A stretch of 64,000 nucleotides of DNA from Euglena gracilis (Eukaryota; Euglenida; Euglenophyceae; Euglenales): the NCBI GenBank assembly GCA_039621445.1, contig CP154956.1, positions 43,238,437-43,302,436 of the forward strand. The letters are read 5' to 3'. The notes under the pieces were generated by a model, which was not told the origin of the DNA, ran no database searches, and was given only the letters and a program-made list of their open reading frames with translations. The position numbers and the translations under genes are program-made. Of this stretch, positions 1 to 13,466 are shown one piece after another. The first letter of the stretch is position 1. Each line of letters starts with the position of its first letter.

Positions 1-492
1 AAACGATCTGCCTGGGCCGTTAGCCTGGGCCTGACCTTCAGCATTTTTCGACCGACACACCAGGGGAAGGGTGCAAAAAAGCAAAATGGATCCGGAAAAA
101 ATTTGTGGCAGAAAATCCTTAAAATGACCCAGACACATTGTTTGAAGCACATGAGAAGATCCTCCAACAAAAAAAGAAAAAAAATGACTCAACTACCTCT
201 CTCACACGGCGATTCGCACCAACAAAGGTTCAATACGAACACCTTGTTCAGATGGGAGCAACACAACTATGGTATCAAACTTCAAAAAAAATTGGGAGAA
301 ACAAAAAAACCAAAAAAATTGGATTACCCCCAAAAATGGGGGAGTGCTGAGGGCAAATAGGAGGATGCAACACACAGATGCTTGAGACACTTGGTGACTC
401 AAATATCACTGTATCAAGGGCATCACTGACACAAATATCAATCATTGGTTGGGCCAATTCACAAGATCCACTGATTTTGATTCTATTTTGAT
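1..492. repeat. Near-identical copy of 13467-13956
   Basis: The whole stretch left of the assembly gap reappears at 13467-13956. The clearest difference seen is in an A-run near 168-184, where this copy has an interrupting G and about three more bases. No gene is visible in it. The abrupt end at the gap makes an assembly duplicate, or a second haplotype scaffolded in tandem, more likely than a real segmental repeat. Confidence 0.9.
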
Positions 493-505
493 NNNNNNNN
501 NNNNN
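493..505. other. Assembly gap (13 N)
   Basis: Thirteen consecutive N separate the duplicated left end from sequence with no match at the other copy. The true distance and join are unknown. Confidence 0.99.
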
Positions 506-1123
506 GATTTTTGGCAATTCTTTTGAGACCCACCATCATCAAAAATGTCATATTTTGACCAAATTTGAAGGAAAAAATGCCGATTTGGGGGGTTTTGGGG
601 TCATTTTGAGGATCCGAGTTTCACCTACAATTCAATTCAATACAATTCCTTGACTTATAACTCCCCCAACCACTTATACCCCCCCCCCCTTTGGCTGACC
701 GGCAAAACCAGATCCTATTAACTCCGGGGGGTTTATAAATGGGGGGATATTTCATTGTTTAAGCTGGGCTGGCCGTGGCAGTTTGGAAGCTGCACGGCGT
801 TACCTGCCTGTCAACGTTGTGACCAGGCTCTGCTGATGGGAATGGATAAAACCTGGGTGCTGGCGGCGAGGGTCAACACGGGCAGCTTCCGAAGCTCGGC
901 GTTGACATAATCCTCGCCTCCGGGGTAGGATGCTGAAACAATAACCGGAGGTTTATCTGAATGAATTTTTTTTGGTGCATTTTGATTCCTTTATTTGGGG
1001 AAAGAAATGCCGGGCGTTTTTTTTGTTCAGATTGACAACAAACTCCAATTTCTGACTCGACTCTGCACTGCTCAATACACACCCAATACACCAGACGCTG
1101 CAATCAACCACTGCCGCTCCAGT
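506..1123. other. No gene seen
   Basis: AT-rich sequence with short C-runs and G-runs (around 685 and 725). I see no exon, RNA gene or clear repeat here. Confidence 0.5.
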
Positions 1124-1367
1124 TCACACGCCCTGGGCAAGCCTCCCCCGGCCGCCCTCAAAGAAGTCGTCCGCCGGCGGCTTCTTTCGCTCCGGGCGCT
1201 TTCCCTTCTTGCGGTCCTCCCGCAGCTTCTCCTTCCGCTGCCGCTTCGCCTGCTCCTTCGCCTCCGGGTCGTCGAAGTCGTCCTCCCCCTCGTCGTCCAC
1301 CTCCTCCTCCTCCACCATCAGCTCCTCCGGGTGCATCGCCCCCAGGCCACCGCGACCTTGCCCATCC
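1124..1367 (-). CDS. Terminal exon with highly charged tail (candidate TIM44-like 3' end)
   Basis: An open frame ends in a stop at 1124. It encodes a very acidic run (MVEEEEVDDEGEDDFDDP) followed by a Lys/Arg/Glu-rich helix (EAKEQAKRQRKEKLREDRKK), and its base composition matches the real exons nearby. A weak AG acceptor lies at about 1368. I do not recognise a family. Its place downstream of the TIM44-domain exon on the same strand, with no other gene between, makes it a candidate last exon of that gene, but the joining exon is not proven. A separate small gene is the alternative. Confidence 0.45.
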
Positions 1368-1487
1368 CTCCCAGGTACGAGCTTTCACAGAACACGCACT
1401 CGCCCGCACTCACACACCCACCCACCCACCCACACACACAGACACAAACACACGCAACATGAACATAAGAAACACACACAATTGCGC

Positions 1488-1592
1488 ACACAACACAACA
1501 CAACACAACACAACACAACACAACACAACACAACACAACACAACACAACACAACACAACACAACACAACACAACACAACACAACACAACACA
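1488..1592. repeat. (ACAAC)n pentanucleotide tract
   Basis: About twenty near-perfect copies of the pentamer. It yields long meaningless Cys/Val or Thr/Gln/His frames on both strands. Confidence 0.95.
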
Positions 1593-1957
1593 AACAGCCA
1601 CCCCTTGATGACATATACGTCACACCACCCACCCCCAGCCCCCAGATTACCCAAAAACTTCAGTGCCCATGCCTAACGCACGCCAAAAGACATGCAGGCA
1701 CACACATGCAGAAATAACCGGCACCACGTGCATGAGCCCTAATGAGAGCCAACTTGTAGTTCAGCCAAACAACGGCTGCCTGTGCAGTTGTGCTCCCACC
1801 AGCATGGGTGTTTCCACCTGCATCAGACTGTCAAGGACAAAAAGAGGGGAAATGAGGAACGCCTGGTGCACGTCATAAATGCCCTTTTCACGCCCATTTC
1901 GCTGAGTAATGGCAACAACAAAACACAGAGACAGCACACGTGGGTGCGTGTTTTGTG

Positions 1958-2117
1958 TGTGTCGTGTGTCGTGTGTCGTGTGTGTGTGTGTGTGTGTGCG
2001 TCGTGTGTGTGTATCGTGTGAGTGAGTGTGTTGTGTGTGTGCGTGTGTTGTGTGTGTATGTGTGTGTGTGTGTCGTGTGAGCGTCGCGCGCGTGTGTGTG
2101 TGTGTGTGTTTTTTTTT
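1958..2117. repeat. Imperfect (TG)n tract
   Basis: TG dinucleotides broken by TCG and TTG units, ending in a T-run. It probably lies within an intron of the TIM44-like gene. Confidence 0.9.
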
Positions 2118-2147
2118 CTGTGTGCCTGGCTGGGCTGACTGGGGCAC

Positions 2148-2194
2148 CTGCACTCCCGGTCCAGCCCGTCCATCTGGGCGAGGTAGGGACCGAT
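2148..2194 (-). CDS. Candidate small exon (TIM44-like gene)
   Basis: A 47-base segment bounded by an AG acceptor and an AG/GT donor reads IGPYLAQMDGLDREC in one frame and looks coding. It lies between the TIM44-domain exon and the charged terminal exon. The phase would allow a join to 1367, but I could not fix the upstream junction or match the segment to TIM44. Confidence 0.35.
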
Positions 2195-2470
2195 CTGCAA
2201 TTGGCAGCAGGCGGGATTTGACCCATCCACGGAGTGCCCTGGAGTACATGGGCAGCCAGGAAACCCCCCCCCCCCCGCCGGGGGGTCAGTGCCTGGCTGG
2301 TCGTGGGTGGGATTTTTTCTGGGCTTCCCGTGCCTTTCATGCCGGAGTGCCTTGACCGAGTGTCCAGGCAATTTTGGCAATGTGCCCTCTCCCCGTAGGG
2401 GGGGGTCAGATGTGATGCCTTGGATTGGAGTGCCTCCCAGGGGGGTGCCTCGCCTTCAGACCCAGCCTGG

Positions 2471-4750
2471 CTGGTAGCACGCGCTGGTGCACATCGCCTC
2501 CAGCGTCTTCAGGTCCACCGCCCAGATGGCCTTCATGAACTGCGGTACGAGGTGGTGCTGGAAGTCCAGCAGCAGCTTGTTCTCCGTGAACTCCGGGTAG
2601 TGCTCCATGATGCGCGTGATGCACTCCCGCCGCTTCACCACGCCGAACATCCCCATCGCACTGTTGTACCAGCTGCGCACCTGGCGGCCCGCGTCACAAA
2701 GACGATAAACCGCAATTTACATGTGATAAGCATGTCGATACATGCATCATGGTACATGAGGAAATACAAACGCACGCCACAAACGTTTTCTATGTGCACA
2801 TACTTACACATATCTTCACAATTTTCCCCCACAAAAGTTTGTTTACACTCCCACACATGGCACACAACAACAGACAGTATAAGTCTGCGCCAAAACACAA
2901 AAAAAAACAAGAGACAAAATAAGCAGACTTTGGCAACCACTCCCAGTCCTTGACACGCCAACAGACGAGGAATTTATGATTATGGCCGCACCAGCCTCCC
3001 ACCCCCATCCCGCACACCTGGGCTGCCTGCGTGTTGACGACGACCAACCCCTGCTCCGAGGTGTTGGCCGCCTTCTCCGTGCGGTGCTTGTCCACGAACT
3101 GGCGCCGCCGCTCCTTCTGCTCCACCAGCATGGTCCCAGGCAGCACGTGACATCGAGGAGGGAGAACGGGGGTATATTTTATCCCCCGTCTTGAAAATGA
3201 TGCGAAATTGCCCGGTTTCAATGACTTTGGTTCCCCGCAATTCTTTCTATATGTGACTATATGTGACACCCTATATGGGCTATATGCGACACCCTACCCG
3301 GAGGTGGTTCGACTTGTGAAATAGAACTCCCCCTGACAGCCTTTTGGTGCAGGTCTGCAGTTCTTAAACAAACGAACAAGGACGTTTCCCAAGTTGGTAA
3401 ATTGGGGACCTGAATGCAGACTTCCAGTTTCTGAGTTGCCCCGATACATTCGTCCCGTCGGGCGCTGGCCTCCGGCATCGTCTCGCGGAAGAAGAACAAC
3501 TGCCGCTTCTCCGTCCCGACGACCTTGTCGATCACCACCTCCTCCACCTTCTTGTACACCTCCGTTTCCGCCACCTAAGTGCCAAACAAAACACAGACAC
3601 TGCCCCGGCCAACATTGCTCGGAGTCTCCAGGTGGGCGGGAAGGCTTCCCATAAATACCACCCTTAACAGGTGCCAAAAAAAATGAATCCCCAGATCTCC
3701 AGATCAACGCTTTAACATGTGCAACAGCAAATTATTATTCACTTATACAAATTGCATGGATGACCATGACACACTTGTTCTGATTTGTGTTACCATTTCC
3801 TCCCATTTCTCTATCCTTCATGAATTTAATACAGGTGGCAAAACAGTGCCGGGCTTCGGGGAATGTTGTGAATTTGAACTGTATCCATTTGGTTTGCTAA
3901 TAACCCCGCATCTTCAAAACCCAGGCAACTTCTGAAAGAAAACAGCCACGCCCACACAATAATTAGTGACCAATAAAACACAGCCACCCACCCACACAAT
4001 AATTAATCACCAGTAAAACACCCACCCACCCACCAAACCATGTGTGCGTGTGTGTGTGTGCACATACTGCTTTCATTGAATGAAAGCAGTATGAAAATTT
4101 GAAATGAAAATTTGCCCTGTCCACTCCCAAAACAAAAATGTGTCCCTCCCACAGCCAGTAACAAGCATCTCAAAAAACGAAGGGGAAAGAGGGTGTTTCG
4201 CAGTTGGTCTGGCTGCTGGTTCCACCGCCGGGCGGCGGGCACATACCTTCCCGAGGGTCTGCCCGTGGACGGTCTGGGTGGCGGTGGCCGCGACGCGGGT
4301 GGTCGTGTTCAGCCCGGCCTTGCCCGCCTGCCGCGCCTCGTGCAGCTTGTCGCCGAGGACCACCGCCCCGGCCTCCGCCACCTGGAACTCCCGCAGCGTC
4401 CGCAGGAGGGCGAGGTCGGTACCCACGTCCTGCGACACGATATGGCCACGGAACGACACACGGCGAAGGGGGGGGGTGTGGGGCTGGGGGGGGGTGATTC
4501 CGGTTCTGTAGTGTGAGAGGGGGGCAAGAGAAGGGTGGGAGGGGGGGGGGGCGGGGGGCGGGGGGGGGGCAGCTCGTAAAAAATTGGGGCACACCTCCTG
4601 CATCAGCCGGATGAACTGGTTCTTGGTCTCGGCGAGGAGGGACTGGGCCGCCCCCCGCCGCTGCAGGCGCAGCCCGTCGTCCAGGGGGCCCCGCAGGCTG
4701 CGGCACCGCTGGGCGATGCGGACAACATGGCTGGACCGCATGGATCGTGC
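2471..4750 (-). CDS. TIM44: TIM44-like mitochondrial import protein (partial)
   Basis: TIM44 tethers the mtHsp70 motor to the TIM23 channel on the matrix side of the inner membrane.

Five exons read through in one frame: 4750-4595, 4429-4247, 3574-3410, 3116-3018 and 2680-about 2471. All four introns are GT-AG. The first two exons are helical and charged, as in the TIM44 N-terminal region. The fifth carries the start of the Tim44 C-terminal domain, with the pattern RRECITRIMEHYPEFTENKL then HHLVPQFMKAIWAVDLKTLE, which matches the family's helical bundle ahead of its beta sheet.

The N-terminus with its targeting peptide is not found; a possible exon lies near 5310-5392. The domain's second half is also unresolved. 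The third/fourth exon junction is in frame but the peptide there is poorly conserved. Confidence 0.7.
4065..4091. repeat. Perfect palindrome, 13-bp arms
   Basis: TACTGCTTTCATT is followed by its reverse complement with a one-base centre. It lies in an intron of the TIM44-like gene beside a TG tract, and could be a minimal foldback remnant. Confidence 0.85.
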
Positions 4751-4813
4751 CTGGGGAAGCAGAGCTAATGTGCAATGTGTGTGTAATGTATGCACACACA
4801 CACACACAAACAC

Positions 4814-6707
<1,894 letters not shown>

Positions 6708-9700
6708 TCACTCCTCCTTGTCCTTCTCGTACTCGGGGAAATACTTCTTCCGGTCCAACGTGGCCACCAGCACCCCGTTTGGCTCCCCTGGCCCACCAAG
6801 GAGAAGGGGATGACGCGCATGGGGAGGGGCATGGTGCTTTATGAGGGGGAAAGCGAGACCCTCCTCTCTATGGTGCGAAACGCCGGAAAAACTTGGGTTT
6901 AAAAGCCAAGCCCAAAATCCCGTTTTTCGCAGCTTTTTGTTTGAAAAATCGGTCAAAAATATGAGATAATTCTTATTTTTATCCACCCTGGCGAAATTGC
7001 GGGTGAAAGATCTCTCTGCCTCTGGGGCCCCAGGGGGGAGGGGTGGACTGGAGCCCCCCTCTGTGCAAAACCAAAACCTACGCTCACTAAAAAATGGGCG
7101 GGGTGATCCCCACGGAGAGAACGGCGGTCATTCCTTCACATTGCCCAAGGGGAGAGCGGAGTGTTGAATCGATTCCGGACAAGCTGCGCTTTTTTTCCTT
7201 TGTGTGGACTTTGTCTGTGCAGCCGTGCCCCTTCAGATCCACTCTCACTCACAGGCAACCGCCAATACCGCCCAGGGATCGGGGAAGCCAAAATGTTTTC
7301 CGCTGGCAGAGAAGGCTTCCTTCGGACCAAGGGCCTCCGGCAACAGTCCCCTCCCCTCCACCCTGGGGGGTGGGCACACCCTCCACCCGCACGGGGTCCT
7401 CCGCGATCACTTCGTAGCCGACCTGCTTCAGCAGGGCCCCGCACCAGGCATTATTATTTTTTAAGGCGCCTTAAAAAACCTTAAAAAACCTTAAAAAACC
7501 TTAAATTTTTTTTTGCCAAAATGCCTTAAAAAACCTTAAAAAACCTTAAAAAATCACCCCGGGGAAGTTTTTCCTCCCCGTGATGACCTTAAAAAACCTT
7601 AAAATTTTTCCCCTGGGAATTTTTTTTCTTGCACCAAACAAATAATGGCATGTCTAAAACCCCGCATTAAGCCAGTCAATGCAGAAGCAGTTGTGAACAA
7701 ACAATATGAAAACCGGATTGTTTGTTTAATGGCCATTTTTTGAGGAAAACGTTCTAAAGTAATTTTTTGTCATCAAAAAGTGACGTTTTTAAGTTTTTCC
7801 AGACTTTCTTTTTGCTGCGTTTTTTTTATATAAAAAACACATATTTTTAAAAAACTTGTTTTATTTTTAAAAAAATATATTTATAAAAAACTTGTTTTTT
7901 TTAAAAAAAAAAGTTTTTTTTAAAAAAAACATGCTTTTTTGTTTCAAAAAAAAGCAAGCAGTCTTCGGCGCCGGGTGATTTTTTGACCCATTTTGGGACC
8001 CATATGCAGGAACCCATAGCTAAAAGGGCCTAAAAATTCCTAAAATGCCTAAAATGGCCTAAAATTCCTAAAATGCCTAAATGGCAATAACTGTCCCTCA
8101 TGGACCGCCCTGATCCCATGCTTCGCCCGAGGCTTCTTCCTTGGGCGTTCCGAAGCCACAGGAGTCTGAAGCCATCGGGCCATCTTCGGGGTCTGAGATT
8201 TTACCTGAGGAAAAAAACGCCTTAAAAAACCTTAAAATTTTTTAAAATTCCTCAAAAAACCTTAAAAACCTTAAAAAACCTTAAAAAACGCCTTAAAATT
8301 TTTTGAGAAATCTCGCCTTAAAAAAAAATAATGCCTGCCCCGCACTGCTGCCGGGTCTGGTGGATGGCGATGACCCAGTTCTGCACCACGCCGTACAGGT
8401 CCGTCGCCGCGGACAGCATCTTCAGCTCGAAGCCCTGCGCGGGTGAGCGCTCGGCGAGAGAGCACCGGGCCGCCCGATACGCTTCGACTTGCATGGGAGG
8501 GGCAGTGACAAACGGAGAGACGCAGATTTCCGGCTGGCCTGGACAGAGTGTGCGTTCCTTGACCGGGCAATGCCATTCTTGTAGCACGCCAAGCCGCCCT
8601 TTCTGCTTCTTCGGCCGTTCGTTCCCAGCGAGGAGGGCAATGCAGCGCAGCACCTCGACGTCCGCCTTCACCAGGAGGATGCGCTTCCAGCCCGTCAGCG
8701 TCTTGATGAAGTCGTTCAGCGTGGTGGTGTTCACGTCCCCGGCCTTGTTCGGCTGCGCTCAGCGCCTTTGCCCGTATCTCGAAGGCCGGTCCCACATGGA
8801 AACGGTAACCATTCGGTCTCCTTTTGCGTTTTGGGCAGCTAAATTCAGAAGCAGCAGCTTCGTCAAATAGAGGAAGGCAAAAGGCTGGATGAATCCGACC
8901 ACCAAACCCAGCAGACGTCATTTTGATTCCCTGCATATGGACACAGAGAGACCCATGAAAATTAAACACATCGAGCGAAAAATGGAGGCATGAGAAAATA
9001 TTCATATGCAAAAAAAGGCAATGCTTTGTAAGGCAACAATTCATTCCATTTACAAAAAAAAGCAAAAAAAGAAACAAAAGAAACACAGAAATTCACGTTA
9101 CACAGGGCTGCACACACTGCACACTGGCTCCCTCACGCACACCTGCATACTCTTGTCCGCCAGGGCCACCTGGTGGATGTTGATGTCGGTCACCCCGTTG
9201 AGCTTCATGTTGTTCCGCATCCGCTCCACGAACTTCGGGTGGGCCCAGCGCCCCCCCCCCCCGGCCATTCTAACCCGCGAGACGAATGCAACGAAAAACA
9301 AACAGGGCAGCGCTGGTCGGGGATTGAAGGAGTGGATGACGATGTCCGGCGAGAGGCGCCGGGCCAGCAGGGAGTAATATCCCAGGGCCGCCCCTGCACC
9401 AACACCGTCAGGTGAGCGGAAAATATGCAAGCCAATGTGGTTGTGCATGTCCAATGCGGAGTGCATGCAACACAGGTGAACACCCCCGAGACACATACAC
9501 ACACATACACACATACACACATACACACATGACCACACACATACACACGCACACATAATGACACACATGACACACACACGCACGACGCACGCACACACAC
9601 ACACACACACACCGCACACACGCACACATGCGCACACACGGCACACGTTCACACACGCACACATGCACACATGACACAATCACACACACACACACGCACA

Positions 9701-12700
9701 CACGCACGCATGTACGCACGCACATTCATAAACGCACGCATGCATCCGCACAAATTCTGATGCACACATGAACGACACCAAACATGACCCAGCCCTGCTT
9801 CTGCTTCTGCAGTGAGCTGTGTGTGCCTGTATCTCCATATTTGTGGTTGCCTTACGCCCGGAGGGGACATGTGCCCCATCAAACCTGCATCAATGAACAG
9901 GTCGCCCTTCTGGGCGTGCTGCAGCACCTTGGTGATGAGGGGCTCATCCAGCTGCTCCCACAGGTTCTTGATGGCGAATCGCTCCCGCTGCGCCTTCCGC
10001 AGGTAGTGCTGCCCGCCCCAGGGCTGGCCCCGCCCCCCCCGTCCTCCGTTGCCAAGGGCTCCCCCCAGCCCAGGTTCATTTTCCTTGTCACAGCAACGCA
10101 AGCATCGAACTGACGGGTGGGTAAACCCTCCCCCCAAGTAATACCCCTCCCCCTCGGGGTCCGACTTCGGCGACAGGTTAATACCCCGATACTTGGTTAA
10201 TACCAATCTTGGGCCGACAACCCGGGTTTTGACCTGAAAATGTTGGTAAAAATCTCAATCTGTGACAACAAATTACGAAAAAAAAATTCTGGATCATGTA
10301 GCCTCCAAAAATGCTCGATTTCAACCAGACAGTACAAAAATGACCCAAAGGTGGTTTTGGGTGCCATTTTGGGTCCTATGGGACTTCGAAAAATTTCGAA
10401 AATTTTGGGCTGTTATTACCCCCCCCCCCAAATAATATCCCCCCCCCTTGGGCCAGGACTTCGGGCGAAAAAATAATACCCCGGGGAGTATTATTTGGGG
10501 GGGGGTTAACATTGGGCAGCTGTGGTGCGCCCCTGACGCAAGCCTTCACTGGCCGGCCCTGCCCACACCTTCACGCCGGAGCTGAAGACGTGCACGTCAG
10601 TAGGCCCACCAGGCCACAGGGGGTTGACCTGGATGGTCTGGCTTTGCTCCACCTGCGGGGATGTACAATATACAAACACATTGCATCTCGTTCAAAATAA
10701 ATAAATAAACAAACAAATGTTTGTTTGTTTGTTCCTTTGGTTGTTTGGTTGTTTGGTTGCTTTTAATTGATTTTGATTTATCTCTCTGTCTATTTATGTG
10801 TTTATTTGTTCATCCATCCATCCATCCATCCATCCATCCATTCATTTACACATACATACATGCATAAATACAAACGTAATCAATAAACAAATAAACAAAT
10901 AAACAAAAAATATAAATACAAACATAAAAAATGCATGAAAAATAATAAAAAATACACTATACTGAGAATAAAGCAATTGTGAGGAAAATACTTCAACAAA
11001 AAATAATCTGAGTCTTTGTAATTTTATAATTTCCTTGCTGCAGAATACATTTTCAGGGAATCACCCAAATTTGGCATCAAAATGTATGGGGCAACAAATA
11101 TTTCACACGGTGCACACATTGAAAAGAAGGGATAGAAATGAAGAAATCATTGCAAAATTGTCGACATCTGGACATATCATTCTGCTGCGTATTCACCCAG
11201 CATTAACCAAACTTAGACACAGACACATACAGAGGATTGATGCAACACCTGTGCAACCTTGTGACGGATGTCTCAGAAGCGTGAATATATGCAACTACAT
11301 ACCACATGAACTTGTACACAACCCTGCATGCACACACACCTATATCCACATGCAATTTACATGTGCGCCACACCGTGCACAAAATTCATCGACACACTTT
11401 TTTCTTCGGTCAGATCAAAAGCAAAACAGTAACATACATCGCCCAAACTCGCACCAGCGCTGAGGCCAGTGCTCTTTGATGAACCCTGAGAGTCGACAAC
11501 AGACAATAATACACTCCTTTCACCTTTCGGGAGGTGGGCATTGAAAAAAACACTTGGTTAACTTTTGTGAATGATCTCCTCGACTTCAATCAAAATTCTC
11601 GAAATTCACACGCAAACATTTTTTTTAGCATTACTGGAATTTCATTTCAACTGGGAAAGAAATCATCCAAAATCAGTGGAAACTTTGTTTTGAACCAACG
11701 GTTTCAGTATGGCAGCACAAAGAAGCCAAAGCTCAGGGATGCAATGGGAACCTTCATTTGGTCTGTGAGAGAGTTCAAGCTGCTCAACAGTGACTTCTGA
11801 GTGGCCCTCATGCTGTCAATCTGCAAGTGAATGATTGGCATTGAATGATGCGGGTAAACTCTGGAACATCATTTTGGGTACCCACACAAAAAACCTCTTT
11901 CCTGAAAAATGTGCTCTTGTTTTTGTGAGCTCTCATTTATTTAATTCTGATGGGAATTGCAGGAAAGAAGCTTCGTCTGGTCAAAAAAGAAAAGAAAATT
12001 GGCAACAGAATGCCTTCTAAGTTTGAAAGCCGCATCGAGAATCTGTTTTTGAGCCGAAAATGAGCGGTTTTCAACCCGCCAGCACCCCGTTTTGGGCCCG
12101 AAGCCCATTGACTTTGTATCAAAGAGGTTGAATGGCTAACCCATCCTGTCCCGCATGCCACAAATACAAGAGATTCTCTTCTCTCAATGAAGTTTCGGTT
12201 GTGTGGCCTTATTTCGATTCTTTCACCCCAAAATGGCATGAATTGTCAATGGTCATGCGAGCAGCCAGAACACGGGGTGTCGGCAGCAAAACGGCGTAGA
12301 GCGTACAGGGGGGGGGCGATAGAGGGTTCAGGGTGCATTTGGTCTGCTGGACACTTTTGGAAATAATGTTCGTTTTCTCCAGATGTTTTGAAAAATCGAT
12401 CTTAACCGAAAACCTCACCCCACCTCACAAATGGCAGAGTCGAAATTGGGGGGGGGGCACCAGACTTCTTTTCAAGGAACCAAACTGGATAGGATTAGCC
12501 ACCCCTCACAAGACGGGGGCATCAAGACCAATGCCGACAAGAACAAAGGCTGCGGCCTCGCCATCGGCCATCGCACACCTCCCTGCCCAGGACCTCTAGT
12601 GTCACCTCCACGGAGGAGAGGCGCTTCTCCAGCGGGCCGCTGCTGCCAGGCCTTTGCTTCAGGACCGCCGGGGTCGACTGGCTGGGCTTTCCAACAGCTG

Positions 12701-13100
12701 CTGCCAGGCACTGGCAGCGCCCTCCCCCCTCCCCGGGCATTAGTGGGCGCGCCCGCTCCCTTCGGGGTCCCTGCAACAAGCCCGAACCAAATGAAGCTTT
12801 TAACATATTTTGACATGTTTTTTTTTAGAAATTTTGTTCCCGGAAAAATATCCAAAAAAACCAGAAACGGGCATTTTGGCAGGTTTTGGGGTATGTTTTC
12901 TCAACTCGGACCCCAGGGGATCTACGAGTGATTCCACGGAACGATTTTGGTTGGACACGTCCAGCCAGTCCAGCCCCCGCGGAGTACTTCAATCCTGAAG
13001 GTAAGGCCTGTCTGCGGCCGCCCAGCATGGGGGAGAGGAGGAGCCAGGCCGCGACGCAGCAGAGCAGGCACCCGAGGAACGCCGCGTCCCGGCGGATCAT
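6708..13100 (-). CDS. FkbM-family SAM-dependent methyltransferase, signal-anchored
   Basis: Ten exons give a complete frame of 287 codons: 13100-13014, 12641-12579, 10652-10569, 10008-9885, 9393-9319, 9240-9143, 8752-8654, 8434-8341, 7439-7380, 6787-6708. FkbM enzymes O-methylate sugars or related small molecules.

The start is MIRRDAAFLGCLLCCVAAWL, an uncleaved type II signal anchor, so the enzyme probably acts in the ER/Golgi lumen. The SAM-binding segment is GDLFIDAGAALGYYSLLARR, then HPKFVERMRNNMKLNG, TTTLNDFIKTL, and the family's acidic motif as VKADVEGFELKML. It ends YFPEYEKDKEE.

Introns 1, 5 and 8 lack GT-AG and follow the CAG...CTG rule; the other six are GT-AG. Several conserved blocks only become continuous after the nonconventional introns are removed. 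The substrate is unknown. Confidence 0.85.
7445..8337 (-). mobile_element. MITE-like element serving as FkbM intron 8
   Basis: The element opens CAGGCATTATT and closes AATAATGCCTG, with inverted termini of about 20 bp. It is flanked by an exact 8-bp duplication, CCCCGCAC, at 7437-7444 and 8338-8345. CAG/CTG-type ends with an 8-bp duplication suggest a hAT-like non-autonomous element. The interior is AT-rich, made of CCTTAAAAAA and CCTAAAATG units, with no transposase. Removing the element plus one duplication copy restores the frame QTRQQCGALLKQVGYEV. The spliced-out interval is 7440-8340. Confidence 0.9.
9241..9318 (-). other. Nonconventional intron, FkbM intron 5
   Basis: A 78-base interval starting GAC-CAG and ending CTG-GGCCC, with CAGCGC/GCGCTG termini. 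No GT-AG choice preserves the frame. Removal joins HSFNP to HPKFVERM, as FkbM alignment demands. Confidence 0.8.
9490..9727. repeat. CA-rich microsatellite
   Basis: Compound (CA)n with ACATAC and ACGC interruptions, inside FkbM intron 4. Confidence 0.95.
10112..10511. mobile_element. Foldback element, CCCCCAAATAATACC termini (family C)
   Basis: The left end GTAAACCCTCCCCCCAAGTA is matched by an inverted right end that reads GTTAACCCCCCCCCAAATAA on the other strand; both continue into an ATACT/ATACC block. It is about 400 bp long, has no coding capacity and sits in FkbM GT-AG intron 3. Related copies lie at 22437-22821, 20404-20525 and, as a short derivative, 48640-48685. Confidence 0.75.
10653..12578 (-). 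other. FkbM intron 2 (1.9 kb), AT-rich
   Basis: A GT-AG intron with a (CATC)n tract at about 10810-10842, AT-rich low-complexity sequence with TTTG/TAAA-type repeats, and otherwise nothing recognisable. No second gene was found in it. Confidence 0.6.
12647..13010 (-). mobile_element. Family A element, FkbM intron 1
   Basis: Minus-strand termini CAGGCCTTACCTTCAGG and CCTGAAGCAAAGGCCTG are inverted repeats (15 of 17). Flanking 8-mers match at 6 of 8 positions. The spliced-out interval is 12642-13013 (AGA-CAG ... CTG-GCAGC), joining MLGGR to SGPLEKRLSSVEV. Interior and ends resemble the copies at 27577-27952 and 30384-30789. Confidence 0.8.
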
Positions 13101-13466
13101 TGGCGCGCCGTGGACGGGGGCCCCCCGCGGGGCATATGTGTGAGGGGACGGTGGTGTGCGGAGAGTGGGGAGGGGAGAGGAGGGCCGCCCTGCCAGAGAA
13201 AGAGGGACCGGGGAAGGAACGCCGGAGGCAGCTCCAGACCAGTCCTCGTGCGTCAGGACCACATGGGCCCACGCCCGCACCAGTCGCTGGCCGGACTGCC
13301 CTCCCCGGTCTGGGGTGCACTGCCGCCTCCGCATTCTCATTCTTCCCTGGACGAAGCCACAGAGTTTGTTGCCGACGACATATCCGAGAGACCCCAGTGT
13401 TTCAAAACCTGTTTGTGGCACAATGGGAAGGAAACCATGCAGCGGGAACGTTGCATTCACAAAATG

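Noticed and set aside
8435-8653. Reading through this stretch as FkbM coding sequence
   Set aside because: It interrupts the family motif DVEGFE. GT-AG removal joins VKADVE to GFELKML exactly.
10105-10515. 8-bp duplication around the family C element
   Set aside because: Flanks of the GTAAACC/GGTTAAC termini do not match convincingly, so I claim only the inverted repeats.
12577-13013. GC-AG or GT-AG splicing of FkbM intron 1
   Set aside because: The possible GT sites downstream of the signal anchor do not keep frame with LEKRLSSVEV. The CAG...CTG borders with matched inverted repeats do.
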